Counted from the first letter of the stretch, positions 42,619 to 52,852 are shown. The stretch is DNA of 64,000 nucleotides from an uncultured Clostridium sp. (GCA_945865665.1 CAMBEE010000001.1:1-64000); one strand, 5' to 3'. Notes: a model not told the origin generated them from the sequence alone. Numbers and translations: made by a program.

Positions 42619-45372
42619 ATGAAATTTTTCAAAACATACAGCGAAAAAGAAGTAAAAAGGGTAATGCCAATAGTAAAAAAAATTAATGAATTAGAACCAG
42701 AAATGGAGAAGTTAACAGACCACGAATTAAGAGGAAAAACAGAATATTTCAAAAAGCAATTAGCAGATGGAAAAACATTAGATGATATATTGCCAGAAGC
42801 ATATGCAGTAGTTAGAGAAGCTTCAAAAAGAGCATTAGGAATGAGACACTTTGATGTCCAATTAATAGGTGGAATTATATTACACCAAGGAAGAATTGCT
42901 GAAATGAAAACTGGTGAAGGAAAAACATTAGTTGCAACATTACCAGTATACTTAAATGCACTAGAAGGAAAAGGAGTTCATGTAATTACAGTAAACGACT
43001 ACCTAGCAAAAAGAGATAGTGAATGGATGGGAAAATTATATAAATTCTTAGGACTTTCAGTAGGACTAGTAATCGCAGGAATGGACCCACAAGCAAAACA
43101 AAAAGCATATGCAGCTGATATCACATATGGTACAAATAACGAATTTGGATTTGATTACCTAAGAGACAACATGGTAATCTACAAAAATCAATTAGTACAA
43201 AGAGGATTACACTATGCAATTGTCGACGAAATTGATAGTATTTTAATAGATGAAGCAAGAACACCACTTATCATATCTGGTAGAGCAAATGAATCTTCAG
43301 ATTTATATAAAAGAGCAGACAACTTTGTTAAAAAATTGGAAGCAAAAGTTATAATAGAAGAAGACGTAAAAGATTTTGAACAAGCAGAAGATAACGAAAA
43401 ATATGATTACATTGTAGACTTAAAAGCAAAATCTGCATCATTAACACAAAAAGGTATTAAAAAAGCAGAAGAATTCTTTAACTTAGAAAACTTCAACGAC
43501 CTAGAAAATTCAACGATAGTACACCATGTAAACCAAGCATTAAGAGCAAATGGGGTAATGAAAAAAGACATAGACTACATCGTAAAAGATGGAGAAGTTT
43601 TAATTGTAGACGAATTTACAGGACGTATCATGTATGGAAGAAGATACAACAATGGATTACATCAAGCAATTGAAGCAAAAGAAAAAGTTAAAATTGCAGA
43701 TGAATCAAAAACACTTGCAACAATAACATTCCAAAACTTCTTTAGAATGTATGATAAATTATCTGGTATGACTGGTACAGCCATGACAGAAGAATCTGAA
43801 TTTGAAGAAATATACAACTTAGATGTTGTTGAAATACCAACAAATAAACCAATGGTAAGAAAAGACGAAAATGATGTTATATACAAAAACGAAGCAGCAA
43901 AATTTAGAGCAGTTGTTGAAAGTGTAAAAGAAAGTCACGAAAAAGGACAACCAGTTCTAATTGGTACAGTATCAATTGAAAAATCAGAAAAATTAAGTAA
44001 ATTACTTGATAAAGAAAGAATACCACACGAAGTATTAAATGCTAAATCACATGAAAAAGAAGCTATGATAGTTGCCCAAGCTGGTAAATTTGGAGCAGTT
44101 ACAATTGCTACAAACATGGCAGGACGTGGTACTGACATTATGCTAGGCGGAAATAGCGAATACTTGGCAAAAGAAGAAATGAGAAAAAATAAAGTACCAG
44201 AAAACTTAATAGAAGAATCAAACACATATTACGAAACAGACGACCAAGACATATTAAGAGCAAGAGAACAATTCAACAAATTAGTCGAAAAATATGATGA
44301 AAAAATAAAAGAAGAAAAACAAAAAGTTATAGATGCTGGAGGTCTAAAAATAATTGGTACAGAAAGACACGAATCAAGAAGAATTGACAACCAATTAAGA
44401 GGACGTTCTGGACGTCAAGGTGATGTCGGAGAATCAAGATTCTTTATTGGATTAGATGATGACTTAATGAAAATCTTTGGTGGAGACGCAATAACAAAAG
44501 TTTACAATACATTAGGTGCAGATGAAGATATGCCAATAGCTTCAAGATTAATTTCAAGAGCAGTTGAAAATGCTCAAAAGAAAGTTGAAGGTAGAAACTT
44601 CAGTATTCGTAAAAATGTATTAAAATATGATGATGTTATGAACGCACAAAGAGAAATTATTTACAAACAAAGAAGAGAAGTTCTTGACGGAGAAGACATC
44701 CATGACAACATTTTAAATATGATAAACAGTATTGCAGAAGAAACAGTTGCAATGTTTGTTGAAGGTGAAGATGGAAAATCAATCAATGTAGAAGCTTTAA
44801 ATACAGAAATAACAAACGAATTTGGTTTAGAAATGTATGACTTCATTAAAGAACATGAAAATGATTCAAATGCAATTATAGAAGAATTAGAAAAACAAGC
44901 ATTAAATAAATATCAATCAAAAGAAGAAGAAATTACTTCTGAAAAAATGAGAGAACTTGAAAGAGTTGTAATGCTTAAAGTTGTTGATGAAAAATGGATG
45001 AATCATATTGATAATATGGACGAATTAAAAAACGGTATTGGATTAAGAGCTTATGGACAACAAGACCCTGTAGTTAAATACAGAATGGAAGGTATGGATA
45101 TGTTTGAGGAAATGATTGCAAACATAAAAGTAGATGTTGTTAAAATTCTTATGAATATCAGAAGACAAAATGGTGAAGTTAAAAGACAAGAAGCAGTAAA
45201 AATTACAGGTGCAGCATTAGAAGCTATCAATAGTGTTGATGGTGGTAAAAAAATAAATACTCCTGAATATAGTCAGACAGTTGTAAATGAAGGACCAAAA
45301 GTTGGTAGAAATGACCCATGTCCATGTGGAAGTGGGAAGAAATACAAAAACTGCTGTGGAAGAAATCAGTAA
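42619..45372 (+). CDS. secA: Preprotein translocase ATPase SecA
   Basis: SecA drives export of signal-peptide proteins through SecYEG. Two ATGs are near: AGGAGG (42603-42608) is only one base from ATG 42610 but ten from ATG 42619, so the latter is chosen (917 aa). Walker A is in [14 protein letters not shown], the DEAD-type motif in [21 protein letters not shown], the second motor domain has [12 protein letters not shown] and NMAGRGTDI, and [11 protein letters not shown] follows. The zinc-binding tail [14 protein letters not shown] is present at the end. A mobile element is inserted directly after the gene, and a relic of a similar tail lies at 56076-56129. Confidence 0.96.
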   Translation: MKFFKTYSEKEVKRVMPIVKKINELEPEMEKLTDHELRGKTEYFKKQLADGKTLDDILPEAYAVVREASKRALGMRHFDVQLIGGIILHQGRIAEMKTGEGKTLVATLPVYLNALEGKGVHVITVNDYLAKRDSEWMGKLYKFLGLSVGLVIAGMDPQAKQKAYAADITYGTNNEFGFDYLRDNMVIYKNQLVQRGLHYAIVDEIDSILIDEARTPLIISGRANESSDLYKRADNFVKKLEAKVIIEEDVKDFEQAEDNEKYDYIVDLKAKSASLTQKGIKKAEEFFNLENFNDLENSTIVHHVNQALRANGVMKKDIDYIVKDGEVLIVDEFTGRIMYGRRYNNGLHQAIEAKEKVKIADESKTLATITFQNFFRMYDKLSGMTGTAMTEESEFEEIYNLDVVEIPTNKPMVRKDENDVIYKNEAAKFRAVVESVKESHEKGQPVLIGTVSIEKSEKLSKLLDKERIPHEVLNAKSHEKEAMIVAQAGKFGAVTIATNMAGRGTDIMLGGNSEYLAKEEMRKNKVPENLIEESNTYYETDDQDILRAREQFNKLVEKYDEKIKEEKQKVIDAGGLKIIGTERHESRRIDNQLRGRSGRQGDVGESRFFIGLDDDLMKIFGGDAITKVYNTLGADEDMPIASRLISRAVENAQKKVEGRNFSIRKNVLKYDDVMNAQREIIYKQRREVLDGEDIHDNILNMINSIAEETVAMFVEGEDGKSINVEALNTEITNEFGLEMYDFIKEHENDSNAIIEELEKQALNKYQSKEEEITSEKMRELERVVMLKVVDEKWMNHIDNMDELKNGIGLRAYGQQDPVVKYRMEGMDMFEEMIANIKVDVVKILMNIRRQNGEVKRQEAVKITGAALEAINSVDGGKKINTPEYSQTVVNEGPKVGRNDPCPCGSGKKYKNCCGRNQ

Positions 45373-45427
45373 TAGCAAGGGTTACAAGAAATTATACAAA
45401 TTGACATAAATGCAAAAAATATGCTTT

Positions 45428-45445
45428 TGTCGCCAATTTGTCGCC
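45428..45445. repeat. Paired TGTCGCC repeats, left end of the secA-linked element
   Basis: TGTCGCC at 45428-45434 and 45439-45445 (11-base period), with an inverted copy GGCGACA at 45509-45515. The same paired arrangement recurs at 55929-55946. Confidence 0.65.
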
Positions 45446-45544
45446 AAACAAAATAAAATTGTTGCCAAAAATCCTCGAAAGTACTTATTTATCAATGAAT
45501 ACAGACTTGGCGACAAATATAAAATATTAAAAAAGTTTAATATT

Positions 45545-45576
45545 GACTGACATTGTAAAAGATGCCAGTCTTTTTT
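45545..45576 (+). terminator. Terminator between secA and the integrase
   Basis: GACTG-a-CAT (45545-45553) pairs with ATG-c-CAGTC (45562-45570), followed by six Ts. Confidence 0.7.
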
Positions 45577-45614
45577 CGTTCAATCGTTATTTGCAGATTG
45601 GAGGTAAAAATAAA

Positions 45615-46880
45615 ATGGTAAATGTAAGAAAGAGAGGAAATGTTTATGAGTACAATTTTGATGTTGCTAAAATTGAGGGGAAAAGAAAACGAATTACAAA
45701 ATCAGGTTTTAAAACAAAAGCAGAAGCACTAAAACAAGGAACAATAGCTTATAATGAATACTTAAATACTGGTAGGAAATTTGTATCAAACGAAATGAGT
45801 TATTCAGACTTTTTAGATTATTGGCTAGATAATCATTGTAAAATAAATTTAAAGTATCACACTATAGAAGCATATAGTAATATAGTTAAAACACATTTAA
45901 AACCAAATCTAGGCTTTTATAAACTATCTCAAATAACAAAACCAACGCTTCAAGATTTTTTAAATAAGATATATGTAGAAAAAGCATATAGTAAGAACTT
46001 TTTGAACAATATTAGGAAAGTATTAAAATGTTCATTTAATTATGCAGTAGATAATGAATATGTAAAAGTTAATCCTGCTGCAAATTTAAAACTACCTAAA
46101 TATGATGAGCCACCAAAAGATGTAGCTCATATATTTACAACAGAGGAAATTAATACGATATTAGATAGATTTAAAAATAATCATTGTGTATATTATGCAT
46201 TTTTAACAGCATATTGTACAGGATTAAGAATTGCAGAAGTATTTGCATTAACTTGGGATGATATAGATTTAAACAATAAAACAATAACAGTAAATAAAAA
46301 TATATTAAAGAAGAATCAAGTAGGAGGAACAAAACAAAGACATATAAGTGGTAATTCAACAACGGTCTGGTATTTTGGAACATGTAAAACACAAACAAGT
46401 TATAGAACTATTCCAATTGGAGAAACATTACTTAAAGCATTAAAAGAATATAAAGAAGAACAAGAAGTACATAGATTAAATTATGGTGATACATATATGA
46501 AACATTATAAGAAAAATGTTATAAATCCATATAATAACAAACCTGAAATAAAGATAGTAAATGCATACGCTGAAATAGATGTTGCATTACCTGAAGTAGA
46601 TTTTGTATTTGTAAAGAATAATGGAGTATATGAAGGGACAGATAGTACAAAATATCCATTTAAAGTAATTCATTATGAATTAGGTATTCCTTGTAGGTTT
46701 CATGATTTTAGAGATACACATGCAACTAAATTAATTGAATCAGGTGCAGATATAAAAGCGGTTTCTAAAAGACTAGGACATAGAAATATTGATATTACTT
46801 ATAATATTTATGTAAGAGTGACAGAGAAGATGGAAAATGAAACTGCAAATAAATTTGAAGAAATATGTAAGTGTTTGTAA
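45615..46880 (+). CDS. Tyrosine integrase A
   Basis: ATG 45615 after GGAGG (45600-45604) is chosen over a TTG at 45543 that lies in the terminator. The 421-aa phage-type integrase has an N-terminal arm-binding domain (KRGNVYEYNFDVAKIEGKRK), a core-binding domain and the catalytic domain: Arg in YCTGLRIAEV, Lys near FGTCKTQTSYR, HDFRDTHATKL, RLGHRNIDI and the Tyr in TYNIYVRVTEK. It lies next to the insertion junction at secA. It is clearly related to integrase B at 50822. Confidence 0.92.
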   Translation: MVNVRKRGNVYEYNFDVAKIEGKRKRITKSGFKTKAEALKQGTIAYNEYLNTGRKFVSNEMSYSDFLDYWLDNHCKINLKYHTIEAYSNIVKTHLKPNLGFYKLSQITKPTLQDFLNKIYVEKAYSKNFLNNIRKVLKCSFNYAVDNEYVKVNPAANLKLPKYDEPPKDVAHIFTTEEINTILDRFKNNHCVYYAFLTAYCTGLRIAEVFALTWDDIDLNNKTITVNKNILKKNQVGGTKQRHISGNSTTVWYFGTCKTQTSYRTIPIGETLLKALKEYKEEQEVHRLNYGDTYMKHYKKNVINPYNNKPEIKIVNAYAEIDVALPEVDFVFVKNNGVYEGTDSTKYPFKVIHYELGIPCRFHDFRDTHATKLIESGADIKAVSKRLGHRNIDITYNIYVRVTEKMENETANKFEEICKCL

Positions 46881-46894
46881 TGGAGGAAAAATAG

Positions 46895-47182
46895 ATGGAT
46901 AAAGTAAATAATGTGATTGATATAATAAAAGATATGACTTTTATAAATAAATTAAGATTTGGAGTTTGTGTTTTTTCAAGTGGATATCTAAATTTTAAAT
47001 ATGATAAAAAGGAATATTACAAGCAATATGATAAACTTTTAAGAGAATGGGATGAAGAATATTCAAAAAGTTTTTTTGATGCAAGAAAATATCCAATAAT
47101 ATTATTTGTACTGGCTAAAATGATGGAGATGAATGAAGGAGAGAAAAATCAAGTAATAATGTGGTTTATAAATAATATATAA
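46895..47182 (+). CDS. Hypothetical protein after integrase A, 95 aa
   Basis: ATG 46895 follows TGGAGGAAA. The soluble helical protein starts MDKVNNVIDIIKDMTFINKL and contains FKYDKKEYYKQYDKLLREWD and YPIILFVLAKMMEMNEGEKN. No family is recognised. It lies 14 bases after integrase A and ends at a strong terminator, so both form one unit. It may be a small accessory protein of the element. Confidence 0.65.
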   Translation: MDKVNNVIDIIKDMTFINKLRFGVCVFSSGYLNFKYDKKEYYKQYDKLLREWDEEYSKSFFDARKYPIILFVLAKMMEMNEGEKNQVIMWFINNI

Positions 47183-47189
47183 AGTTTTG

Positions 47190-47218
47190 TAGAAGCAGAA
47201 ATGCTTCTATTTTTTTTG
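47190..47218 (+). terminator. Terminator after the integrase A unit
   Basis: TAGAAGCA (47190-47197), GAAA loop, TGCTTCTA (47202-47209), then eight Ts. Confidence 0.9.
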
Positions 47219-47566
47219 ATTTTTTTAAATTAATGTCCCCTTTTTAGATTTTTTTGTGCTGTTCATTATAGAAGGAAAAATTTTTTTATAAAAATGTAAC
47301 CTTTTTGAAGTTTCATTTCGCTTTTATTTATAGAGGGATATAAAACTTTTTAAAAGCACATTGAAAATTTAATATTTAAATCATTAAATACAAATAATGA
47401 AACTCTTACATAGTCATAGAACGAGCGAGATAATAACCGTCCCACGCAATGAGTGTAAGTCTGTCAGAGACAGACAGGTGGAATTCCTGAGGAGTGATAA
47501 AAATCACCATTTAATGATATAAAAAAACAAATAATAAAATTGCAAGTAGAAATTTTGTCGAAACGA

Positions 47567-47595
47567 TTGACAAATCTTGGAAATGATGATATAAG
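47567..47595 (+). promoter_or_regulatory. Promoter of the RepA-like gene leader
   Basis: TTGACA (47567-47572), 17 bases, TATAAG (47590-47595). Confidence 0.75.
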
Positions 47596-48136
47596 ATAGT
47601 TGTATTCGATAAGAATACAACTGAAAAATTAAATATAGATATTTCCCTGTTGTAGGTTGAGTCACTATGTAACTTAATGATAAAATAGCGACTGATTTTA
47701 AAAATCTAAAAAGTACTTCGCGAGAAAATACTTTCCCTACTGATCGGAAGCCAGAATGTGTAAGAGGCCCTTTGATTCGTCGGCCTATGTTGGTTAAGTG
47801 AGTAAAAAGTCCAACAAGTATAAAGAAGTAATGTGTAAGTCGTAAGTGCTACAGATGTCTTATTTAATTCACAGTAAACAATAATATAATAATGTCCAAA
47901 AACAGATATGTGTTGGGTTTATTAAAAGATACTTTTTTACAAAGAAAGTACGTTTGTTTATTGCGGATTAAATAGGCTTCTAGGTATCTCTTATGACTTT
48001 TTTGATATTTATTCAAAAAAGTCAAGAAAAATTTTATGCAAGTAAGCAAAAATTTTTCAGTAAGAGTAAACGGAACTTCTGTATCATTTAATGGCTTTTT
48101 AGGGAGATGTTTTGAAATATATAGATATTGATATAA

Positions 48137-48172
48137 GGTTTCGTTTAATTCAAAAAAAACGAAGCCTTTTTT
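48137..48172 (+). terminator. Attenuator-like hairpin just before the RepA-like gene
   Basis: GGTTTCGTTT (48137-48146) pairs with AAACGAAGCC (48157-48166), followed by six Ts, 36 bases before the start codon. In this position it would end transcription unless an alternative fold forms. Confidence 0.7.
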
Positions 48173-48207
48173 GTCGTTTAAAGCTACTTGCTGGAAAGGA
48201 GGAAAAC

Positions 48208-49197
48208 ATGGAAGATTTAAAAATTATTAATGCAGATAATTTATTATACACAACACTAGCTGAAAATGAATTTATAGTAGATGAGATATTGCCTGTTGGA
48301 TTACACTTGTTTTGTGGAGCTCCTAAAGTAGGTAAAAGTTGGTTAATGCTTGATTTGTGTATTAAAGTTTCAAAAGGAGAAGAAATTTGGAACTTAAAAA
48401 CAAATAAATGTGATGTTTTATATTTAGCATTAGAAGATACTTATTCAAGATTACAAAAAAGATTATTTAAGTTAACAGATGAGATAGATTCTAATTTCCA
48501 TATAGCAATAGAATCAAATAAAATTACGAATGGATTAGTAATGCAATTAGAAAATGCAATAAAACAATATCCTAATACAAGATTAGTTGTTATAGATACT
48601 CTTCAGAAAGTAAGAAAACAAAGTAATGATGTCAATTATTCAGCAGACTATGGAGATATATCAACATTAAAAGCATTTGCTGATAAAAATAAATTAGCAA
48701 TTATATTAGTTCATCATTTAAGGAAACAAGATGATAGTGATGTTTTTAATAAAATATCAGGCACAGCAGGAATAATGGGAAGTAGTGATACAACATTTAT
48801 ACTAGAAAAGAAATCTAGAGATGATTCGGTTGCAACATTATTTGTGACAGGTAGAGATGTTGAGTATCAAACATTTACATTAAGATTTGAAGAATGTATA
48901 TGGAATTTAATAGAAAGGTCTTTTCAAAAAGAACTTGAAATAAAAAATGCTCCAGAGATAGTAAGTAATGTTATATCTTTTATCAATGAAAATAAAATGT
49001 GGCAAGGAACTGCAACAGAATTATTAGAAATATTAGATAAAAAAGATATAACACCACAATATCTTACTAAAGTTCTAAACGAATATAGTAAAACAATTTT
49101 ATTGGATAATAAAATAAGTTTTACAACATCAAGGACAAGTACAGCTCGTTTAGTAACTTTGAAGAAAGATATTGATGAACTTACAGAGCAGAGCTAA
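48208..49197 (+). CDS. RepA-like AAA ATPase (AAA_25 family)
   Basis: ATG 48208 follows AAAGGAGG. The 329-aa protein resembles hexameric replicative helicases of the RSF1010 RepA type: Walker A in FCGAPKVGKSWLMLDLC, Walker B in LVVIDTLQKVRKQ, and the HHLRK segment (AIILVHHLRKQDD) of motif 3. GTAGIMGSSDTTFIL is also typical. In mobilizable elements such proteins help replicate or process the excised circle. A small winged-helix-like end follows. Expression appears to be controlled by the attenuator upstream. Confidence 0.85.
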   Translation: MEDLKIINADNLLYTTLAENEFIVDEILPVGLHLFCGAPKVGKSWLMLDLCIKVSKGEEIWNLKTNKCDVLYLALEDTYSRLQKRLFKLTDEIDSNFHIAIESNKITNGLVMQLENAIKQYPNTRLVVIDTLQKVRKQSNDVNYSADYGDISTLKAFADKNKLAIILVHHLRKQDDSDVFNKISGTAGIMGSSDTTFILEKKSRDDSVATLFVTGRDVEYQTFTLRFEECIWNLIERSFQKELEIKNAPEIVSNVISFINENKMWQGTATELLEILDKKDITPQYLTKVLNEYSKTILLDNKISFTTSRTSTARLVTLKKDIDELTEQS

Positions 49198-49280
49198 AAA
49201 TGACATTAGCATTTATGATAATGTCATCAATGACGATGATGACGCTAAATTTATATAGCGGTTGAATCGTCATTGTAGGA

Positions 49281-49337
49281 AGTCCAGATGGAAAATCTGG
49301 CACACCAACTTTTGTAAAAAGTGTAGTGTGTTACACT
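49281..49337 (+). other. oriT: Origin of transfer (oriT), MobV type
   Basis: AGTGTA-GTGTGT-TACACT at 49320-49337 has the inverted repeat and GTGTG/TT nick context of pMV158-class oriT sites. The nick is predicted between 49330 and 49331. A second hairpin CCAGAT-GGAAA-ATCTGG lies upstream at about 49284-49300. It stands 250 bases before the MobV relaxase gene, as expected. Confidence 0.8.
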
Positions 49338-49585
49338 CATAAATGCGTTTTTGAAAAATGAAGCAGAATTTAATATGGCTATTGCAGAAGATTTTTCAAA
49401 ATGAGAATGTTAAATATTACTTGTAATATTTAACAAGCGAAGAAGCATATGAGTGTTCTCACGTTTTGATAATATGATAAAAAATTGTAAATTGAAAATT
49501 AAATATAGTGGTTATAGTAATTTCATCGTCATTATCGTCATCAAAACGTGTGCTTACAAAGAAAAGCAAGAAAGGAGAATGAGAT

Positions 49586-50581
49586 ATGCCATATACAATA
49601 TTAAGGTTTAAAAAAGATAAAGGTGGTGCAATTGCTGGTTGTGAAAGACATAATGAAAGAAAAAAAGAAGCTTATAAAAGTAATCCTGATATAGATATTA
49701 CTAGAACAAAATATAACTACCACATAATACAAGCACCTAAATACACTTATGGTAGAAAAATAAAAGAATTAATAAAGAAATATGAATGTAAAACAAGAAA
49801 AGATAGTATAAAACTTGTTGAAACATTAATAACTGCTTCACCTGAGTTTATGAGTAAACTATCTGAAGAAGAAAAAAGAGAATATTTTGAAAGAGCGACA
49901 GAATTCATGAAATCTGAAATAGGAGAAGATAGAATAATATCAGCTGTGGTTCATATGGATGAAAAAACACCGCATATGCATTTAGCATTCTGTCCTATAA
50001 ATAAAGAAGGTAAATTATCAGCTAAAAGTATATTAGGAAATCAAAAGAGTTTATCTGAATGGCAAACAAGATATTATGAATTTATGCATGAAAGATGGCC
50101 TGAATTAGAAAGAGGGCAATCTGCACAGGTAACAAAAAGAAAGCATATTCCAACATGGTTATTTAAAATGGCAGATAATTTGGATTATTTATACCATAAA
50201 TTATCTGATGTAATAGAAAATATAAATTTGATTGGCATGAAAAAAGATAAAACAGAAGCTCTAGAGATATTATCTGAGTTTGTACCAAAAGTTCAGAAAT
50301 TTTCAGCTAAAGTAAATTCTTATAAAGATTATATTAGAGAATTGGAAATAAAAGTAATCAATCAAAAATATGATAATAAAGAACTTGCAGAAGAAAATAA
50401 CGAACTGAAAAAACAAATGGGAGATAAAGAATTTGAAACTAGTATGAAATTAATGAATATGCAAAATCAACTTAAGAAATATGAAAAATATATAAAGAAA
50501 GTTCCAAAAGAGATACTTGAGGAAATTGATAGGAAAGAAAGAGAACATAATTATTATAAAGATAAGGAGATGGAAAGATAA
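49586..50581 (+). CDS. MobV-family relaxase (Mob/Pre)
   Basis: The 331-aa protein nicks oriT and pilots the strand into a recipient with help from a conjugative element. ATG 49586 follows AAAGGAGAAT. The N-terminal motif MPYTILRFKKDKGGAIAGCERHNER matches MobV motif I, a middle segment carries YHIIQAPKYTYGRKIKEL, and motif III is VVHMDEKTPHMHLAFCPI, supplying the histidines for metal binding. The C-terminal 120 residues are coiled coil. No type IV secretion genes are seen, so it is mobilizable, not self-transmissible. Confidence 0.93.
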   Translation: MPYTILRFKKDKGGAIAGCERHNERKKEAYKSNPDIDITRTKYNYHIIQAPKYTYGRKIKELIKKYECKTRKDSIKLVETLITASPEFMSKLSEEEKREYFERATEFMKSEIGEDRIISAVVHMDEKTPHMHLAFCPINKEGKLSAKSILGNQKSLSEWQTRYYEFMHERWPELERGQSAQVTKRKHIPTWLFKMADNLDYLYHKLSDVIENINLIGMKKDKTEALEILSEFVPKVQKFSAKVNSYKDYIRELEIKVINQKYDNKELAEENNELKKQMGDKEFETSMKLMNMQNQLKKYEKYIKKVPKEILEEIDRKEREHNYYKDKEMER

Positions 50582-50814
50582 TGGCACAAATTTTAAAAGA
50601 AGAAAAATTAATTTATACAACACATGAAGTTGCAAAAATATTGCATTCAAGTCCAAATTATATTTATGAATTAATTAAAAAAGGGAAGTTAAAAGCTGTA
50701 AAATTAAAAAGTCTGAAAATAAGGAAAACAGCCTTAGAAGAATTTTTGCAAGAAAATGAAGGAAATGATCTATCAGATTTAGAGAATGTAAAAAGATTAA
50801 ATGGAGGGGAGTGA
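50581..50814 (+). CDS. Excisionase-like helix-turn-helix protein, 77 aa
   Basis: The start overlaps the relaxase stop (TAATG). The protein is a MerR-like HTH_17 domain, with LIYTTHEVAKILHSSPNYIYELIKKGKLKAVK. Such proteins bend DNA for excision by a tyrosine recombinase, and integrase B begins right after it, so the role as its directionality factor is likely. The acidic tail ends with the ribosome site of the integrase (GGAGGGGAGTG). Confidence 0.85.
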   Translation: MAQILKEEKLIYTTHEVAKILHSSPNYIYELIKKGKLKAVKLKSLKIRKTALEEFLQENEGNDLSDLENVKRLNGGE

Positions 50815-50821
50815 AATAAAT

Positions 50822-52099
50822 ATGTCGAGTATTAGAATAAGAAAAAGAGGTAAAAGTTATGAATATTGCTTTGATATTGGCAAAGTTAATAATAAAAGAA
50901 AAAGAATAACAAAGTCTGGATTTAAAACTAAAAATGAGGCTCAAGAAGCAGGAACAGCAGCTTATGAAGAATATATTAGAACAGGAGTTATATCAAAAGA
51001 ATGTCAAATGTCATATCATGATTATTTGGATTTTTGGTATGAGAATTATTGCAAGGTTAATTTGAAATATACTACACAAGAAGCTTATAAAAATATAATA
51101 GAGAAATATTTAAAGCCATCACTTGGATTATATAGATTAAGTGCAATAACAAGCGTAACTTTGCATAGTTTCTTAACTGAATTATGTAGTAAATATTCTT
51201 TTTCTAGAAGTTATTTAAAAAATATATTAAAAGTAATGAAAGGAACTTTTAGAGAAGCAACAGATGTTTATGGATTTATAAGATATAATCCTAGTTTAAC
51301 ATTGAAACTTCCTAAAATAGAAGATAGTAGTGATTTTGAAAAACATTTATATACACAAGATGAAATTGATAAAATTCTAACAAGGTTTAAAGATGATGAT
51401 GTATTTACCTGTGCTTTTATTACAAGTTGTTTTACAGGAATGAGACCTGGAGAACTATGTGCATTAACTTGGGAAGATGTTGATTTTGAAAATAAAGTTA
51501 TAAATGTTAGACATTCTGTTTTTGATAAGAAAAAGAATGAAAACGGTAGATGGTATATTGGCACAACTAAAACAAAAAGTGGAGAAAGACAGATTCATAT
51601 TAGTCCAACTCTTATGAAGGCTTTAGTGAATTTTAAGAATAAACAAATGGAATTAAGAATTTTATATGGTAAAGATTATAGGTATTATCATTTAGAAGAA
51701 GTGAAAAATCAGTATGGAAAAGTTTTGGAATATCAAATAGTAGAAAATCAATCAAATATATTATCAATGAAACCTGCTAATTTGATTTTCACAAGAGATA
51801 ATGGTAAGTATTGTGGTACAGATATTATAAAATACCCATATAAAATAATTCATGATGAGTTAGGTATAGAAAATTGCAGATTTTATGATTTAAGAGGAAG
51901 TTATGCAACTACAATTTTAAGAAATGGAGTAGAAATACGAGATGTTGCAGATGTGCTAGGACATAAAGATATAGAAACTACAGAAAATTATTATATTTCA
52001 AGCACTGATGAAACAAGAAAAAATGCAACAGATTCTTATGAAAATGCAATAAATTTAGATGTTATTGAAGAAATTATAGAATATAAAATTTCTATCTAA
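50822..52099 (+). CDS. Tyrosine integrase B
   Basis: ATG 50822 after GGAGGGGAGTG is chosen over an ATG inside that site. The 425-aa protein is collinear with integrase A: KRGKSYEYCFDIGKVNNKRK, GFKTKNEAQEAGTAAYEEYI, LKYTTQEAYKNIIEKYLKPS and so on. Catalytic residues are Arg in FTGMRPGELCAL, Lys in TTKTKSGERQI, LGHKDIETT and the Tyr in ENYYISST. At the HxxR box it reads FYDLRGSYAT, with Tyr at the first His position and Ser for the His of HTHAT. That is a variation seen in some active relatives, but a possible weakness here. A hairpin closes the unit at 52125. Confidence 0.9.
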   Translation: MSSIRIRKRGKSYEYCFDIGKVNNKRKRITKSGFKTKNEAQEAGTAAYEEYIRTGVISKECQMSYHDYLDFWYENYCKVNLKYTTQEAYKNIIEKYLKPSLGLYRLSAITSVTLHSFLTELCSKYSFSRSYLKNILKVMKGTFREATDVYGFIRYNPSLTLKLPKIEDSSDFEKHLYTQDEIDKILTRFKDDDVFTCAFITSCFTGMRPGELCALTWEDVDFENKVINVRHSVFDKKKNENGRWYIGTTKTKSGERQIHISPTLMKALVNFKNKQMELRILYGKDYRYYHLEEVKNQYGKVLEYQIVENQSNILSMKPANLIFTRDNGKYCGTDIIKYPYKIIHDELGIENCRFYDLRGSYATTILRNGVEIRDVADVLGHKDIETTENYYISSTDETRKNATDSYENAINLDVIEEIIEYKISI

Positions 52100-52124
52100 A
52101 TATTAATATAAAATTTTACTAGAA

Positions 52125-52166
52125 TTAGAGAGCTGTTTGGCATAATTAGCTCTCTAAAAAGTTTTT
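52125..52166 (+). terminator. Terminator after integrase B
   Basis: TTAGAGAGCT (52125-52134) pairs with AGCTCTCTAA (52148-52157), followed by AAAGTTTTT. Confidence 0.7.
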
Positions 52167-52282
52167 AAATGAATGATGTTTTGTTGTAAAAATGTAAATT
52201 TTTTGATATAATGCCTATTAAGAGATAGCTAATCATTGTATGTATTTAAATTGAATAAAACATAGAAAAGGAAAGATATATT

Positions 52283-52852
52283 ATGAAGGTTTTTATAACA
52301 AGACATGGTCAAACTGAATGGAATTCACTTGGAAGATTACAAGGTAGAAAAGATATAGAATTAAACGAGGTTGGTAAAGAACAAGCTTTGATAACAGGTG
52401 AAAAAATCAAAGATGAAAAAATAGATATTATAATTACTTCGCCATTAAAAAGAGCAAGAGAAACAGCAGAAATAATTAATAAACAATTTAATGTTGAAAT
52501 TGTTGAAGATGACAGGTTAATGGAAAGATGCTATGGAGATTTTGAAGGAATTACTAAAGTAGAGTTAAAAGAAAAGAAAATCCAATATCCTGAAATTGAT
52601 GATGCGTGTAATTATTTGAAGAATATAGATATTTTTAATATGGAAACTATACAAGATTTATGTGCAAGAATATATGAGTGTTTGGATGAAATAACTACAA
52701 AATATAAAGATGAAAATGTTTTAATAGTAACTCATGGAAGTAGCTCCATTCCTATAAAGTGTTATTTTATGAAGTATCCTTTAGAAAATCTAGTTGATAG
52801 AGAAAAAATTAAAGGACTAGAAAATTGCGAAGTTGTTGAATTTGAAATATAA
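52283..52852 (+). CDS. Histidine phosphatase family protein
   Basis: The 189-aa protein begins MKVFITRHGQTEWNSLGRLQGRK, a classic phosphoglycerate mutase/broad phosphatase motif. It continues with ITSPLKRARETAEII, ERCYGDFEG and VLIVTHGSSSIP with the second His. It is the best match in the window to cobalamin-type phosphatases, but there are no cobalamin genes here. It is cargo of the element, closest in kind to the gene at 10587 although clearly different in sequence. Confidence 0.88.
   Translation: MKVFITRHGQTEWNSLGRLQGRKDIELNEVGKEQALITGEKIKDEKIDIIITSPLKRARETAEIINKQFNVEIVEDDRLMERCYGDFEGITKVELKEKKIQYPEIDDACNYLKNIDIFNMETIQDLCARIYECLDEITTKYKDENVLIVTHGSSSIPIKCYFMKYPLENLVDREKIKGLENCEVVEFEI

Larger units (their letters stand above)
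47219..48207 (+). other. Long gene-free stretch: leader of the RepA-like gene
   Basis: No gene is supported in these 989 bases. It holds perfect hairpins GTCTGTC-AGA-GACAGAC (about 47460-47476), a GTTGTATTC/GAATACAAC hairpin starting near the predicted transcript start, AGGCC...GGCCT at about 47764-47787, and an 11-bp stem GACTTTTTTGA with TCAAAAAAGTC near 47994-48022. The roughly 600-base leader between the promoter at 47567 and the gene at 48208 points to RNA-level control of replication, or to an origin. Confidence 0.55.

Noticed and set aside
47219..48207. Coding frames in the RepA leader, including a 61-codon minus-strand frame at 47864-48049
   Set aside because: No ribosome site precedes them, and the region is dominated by hairpins.
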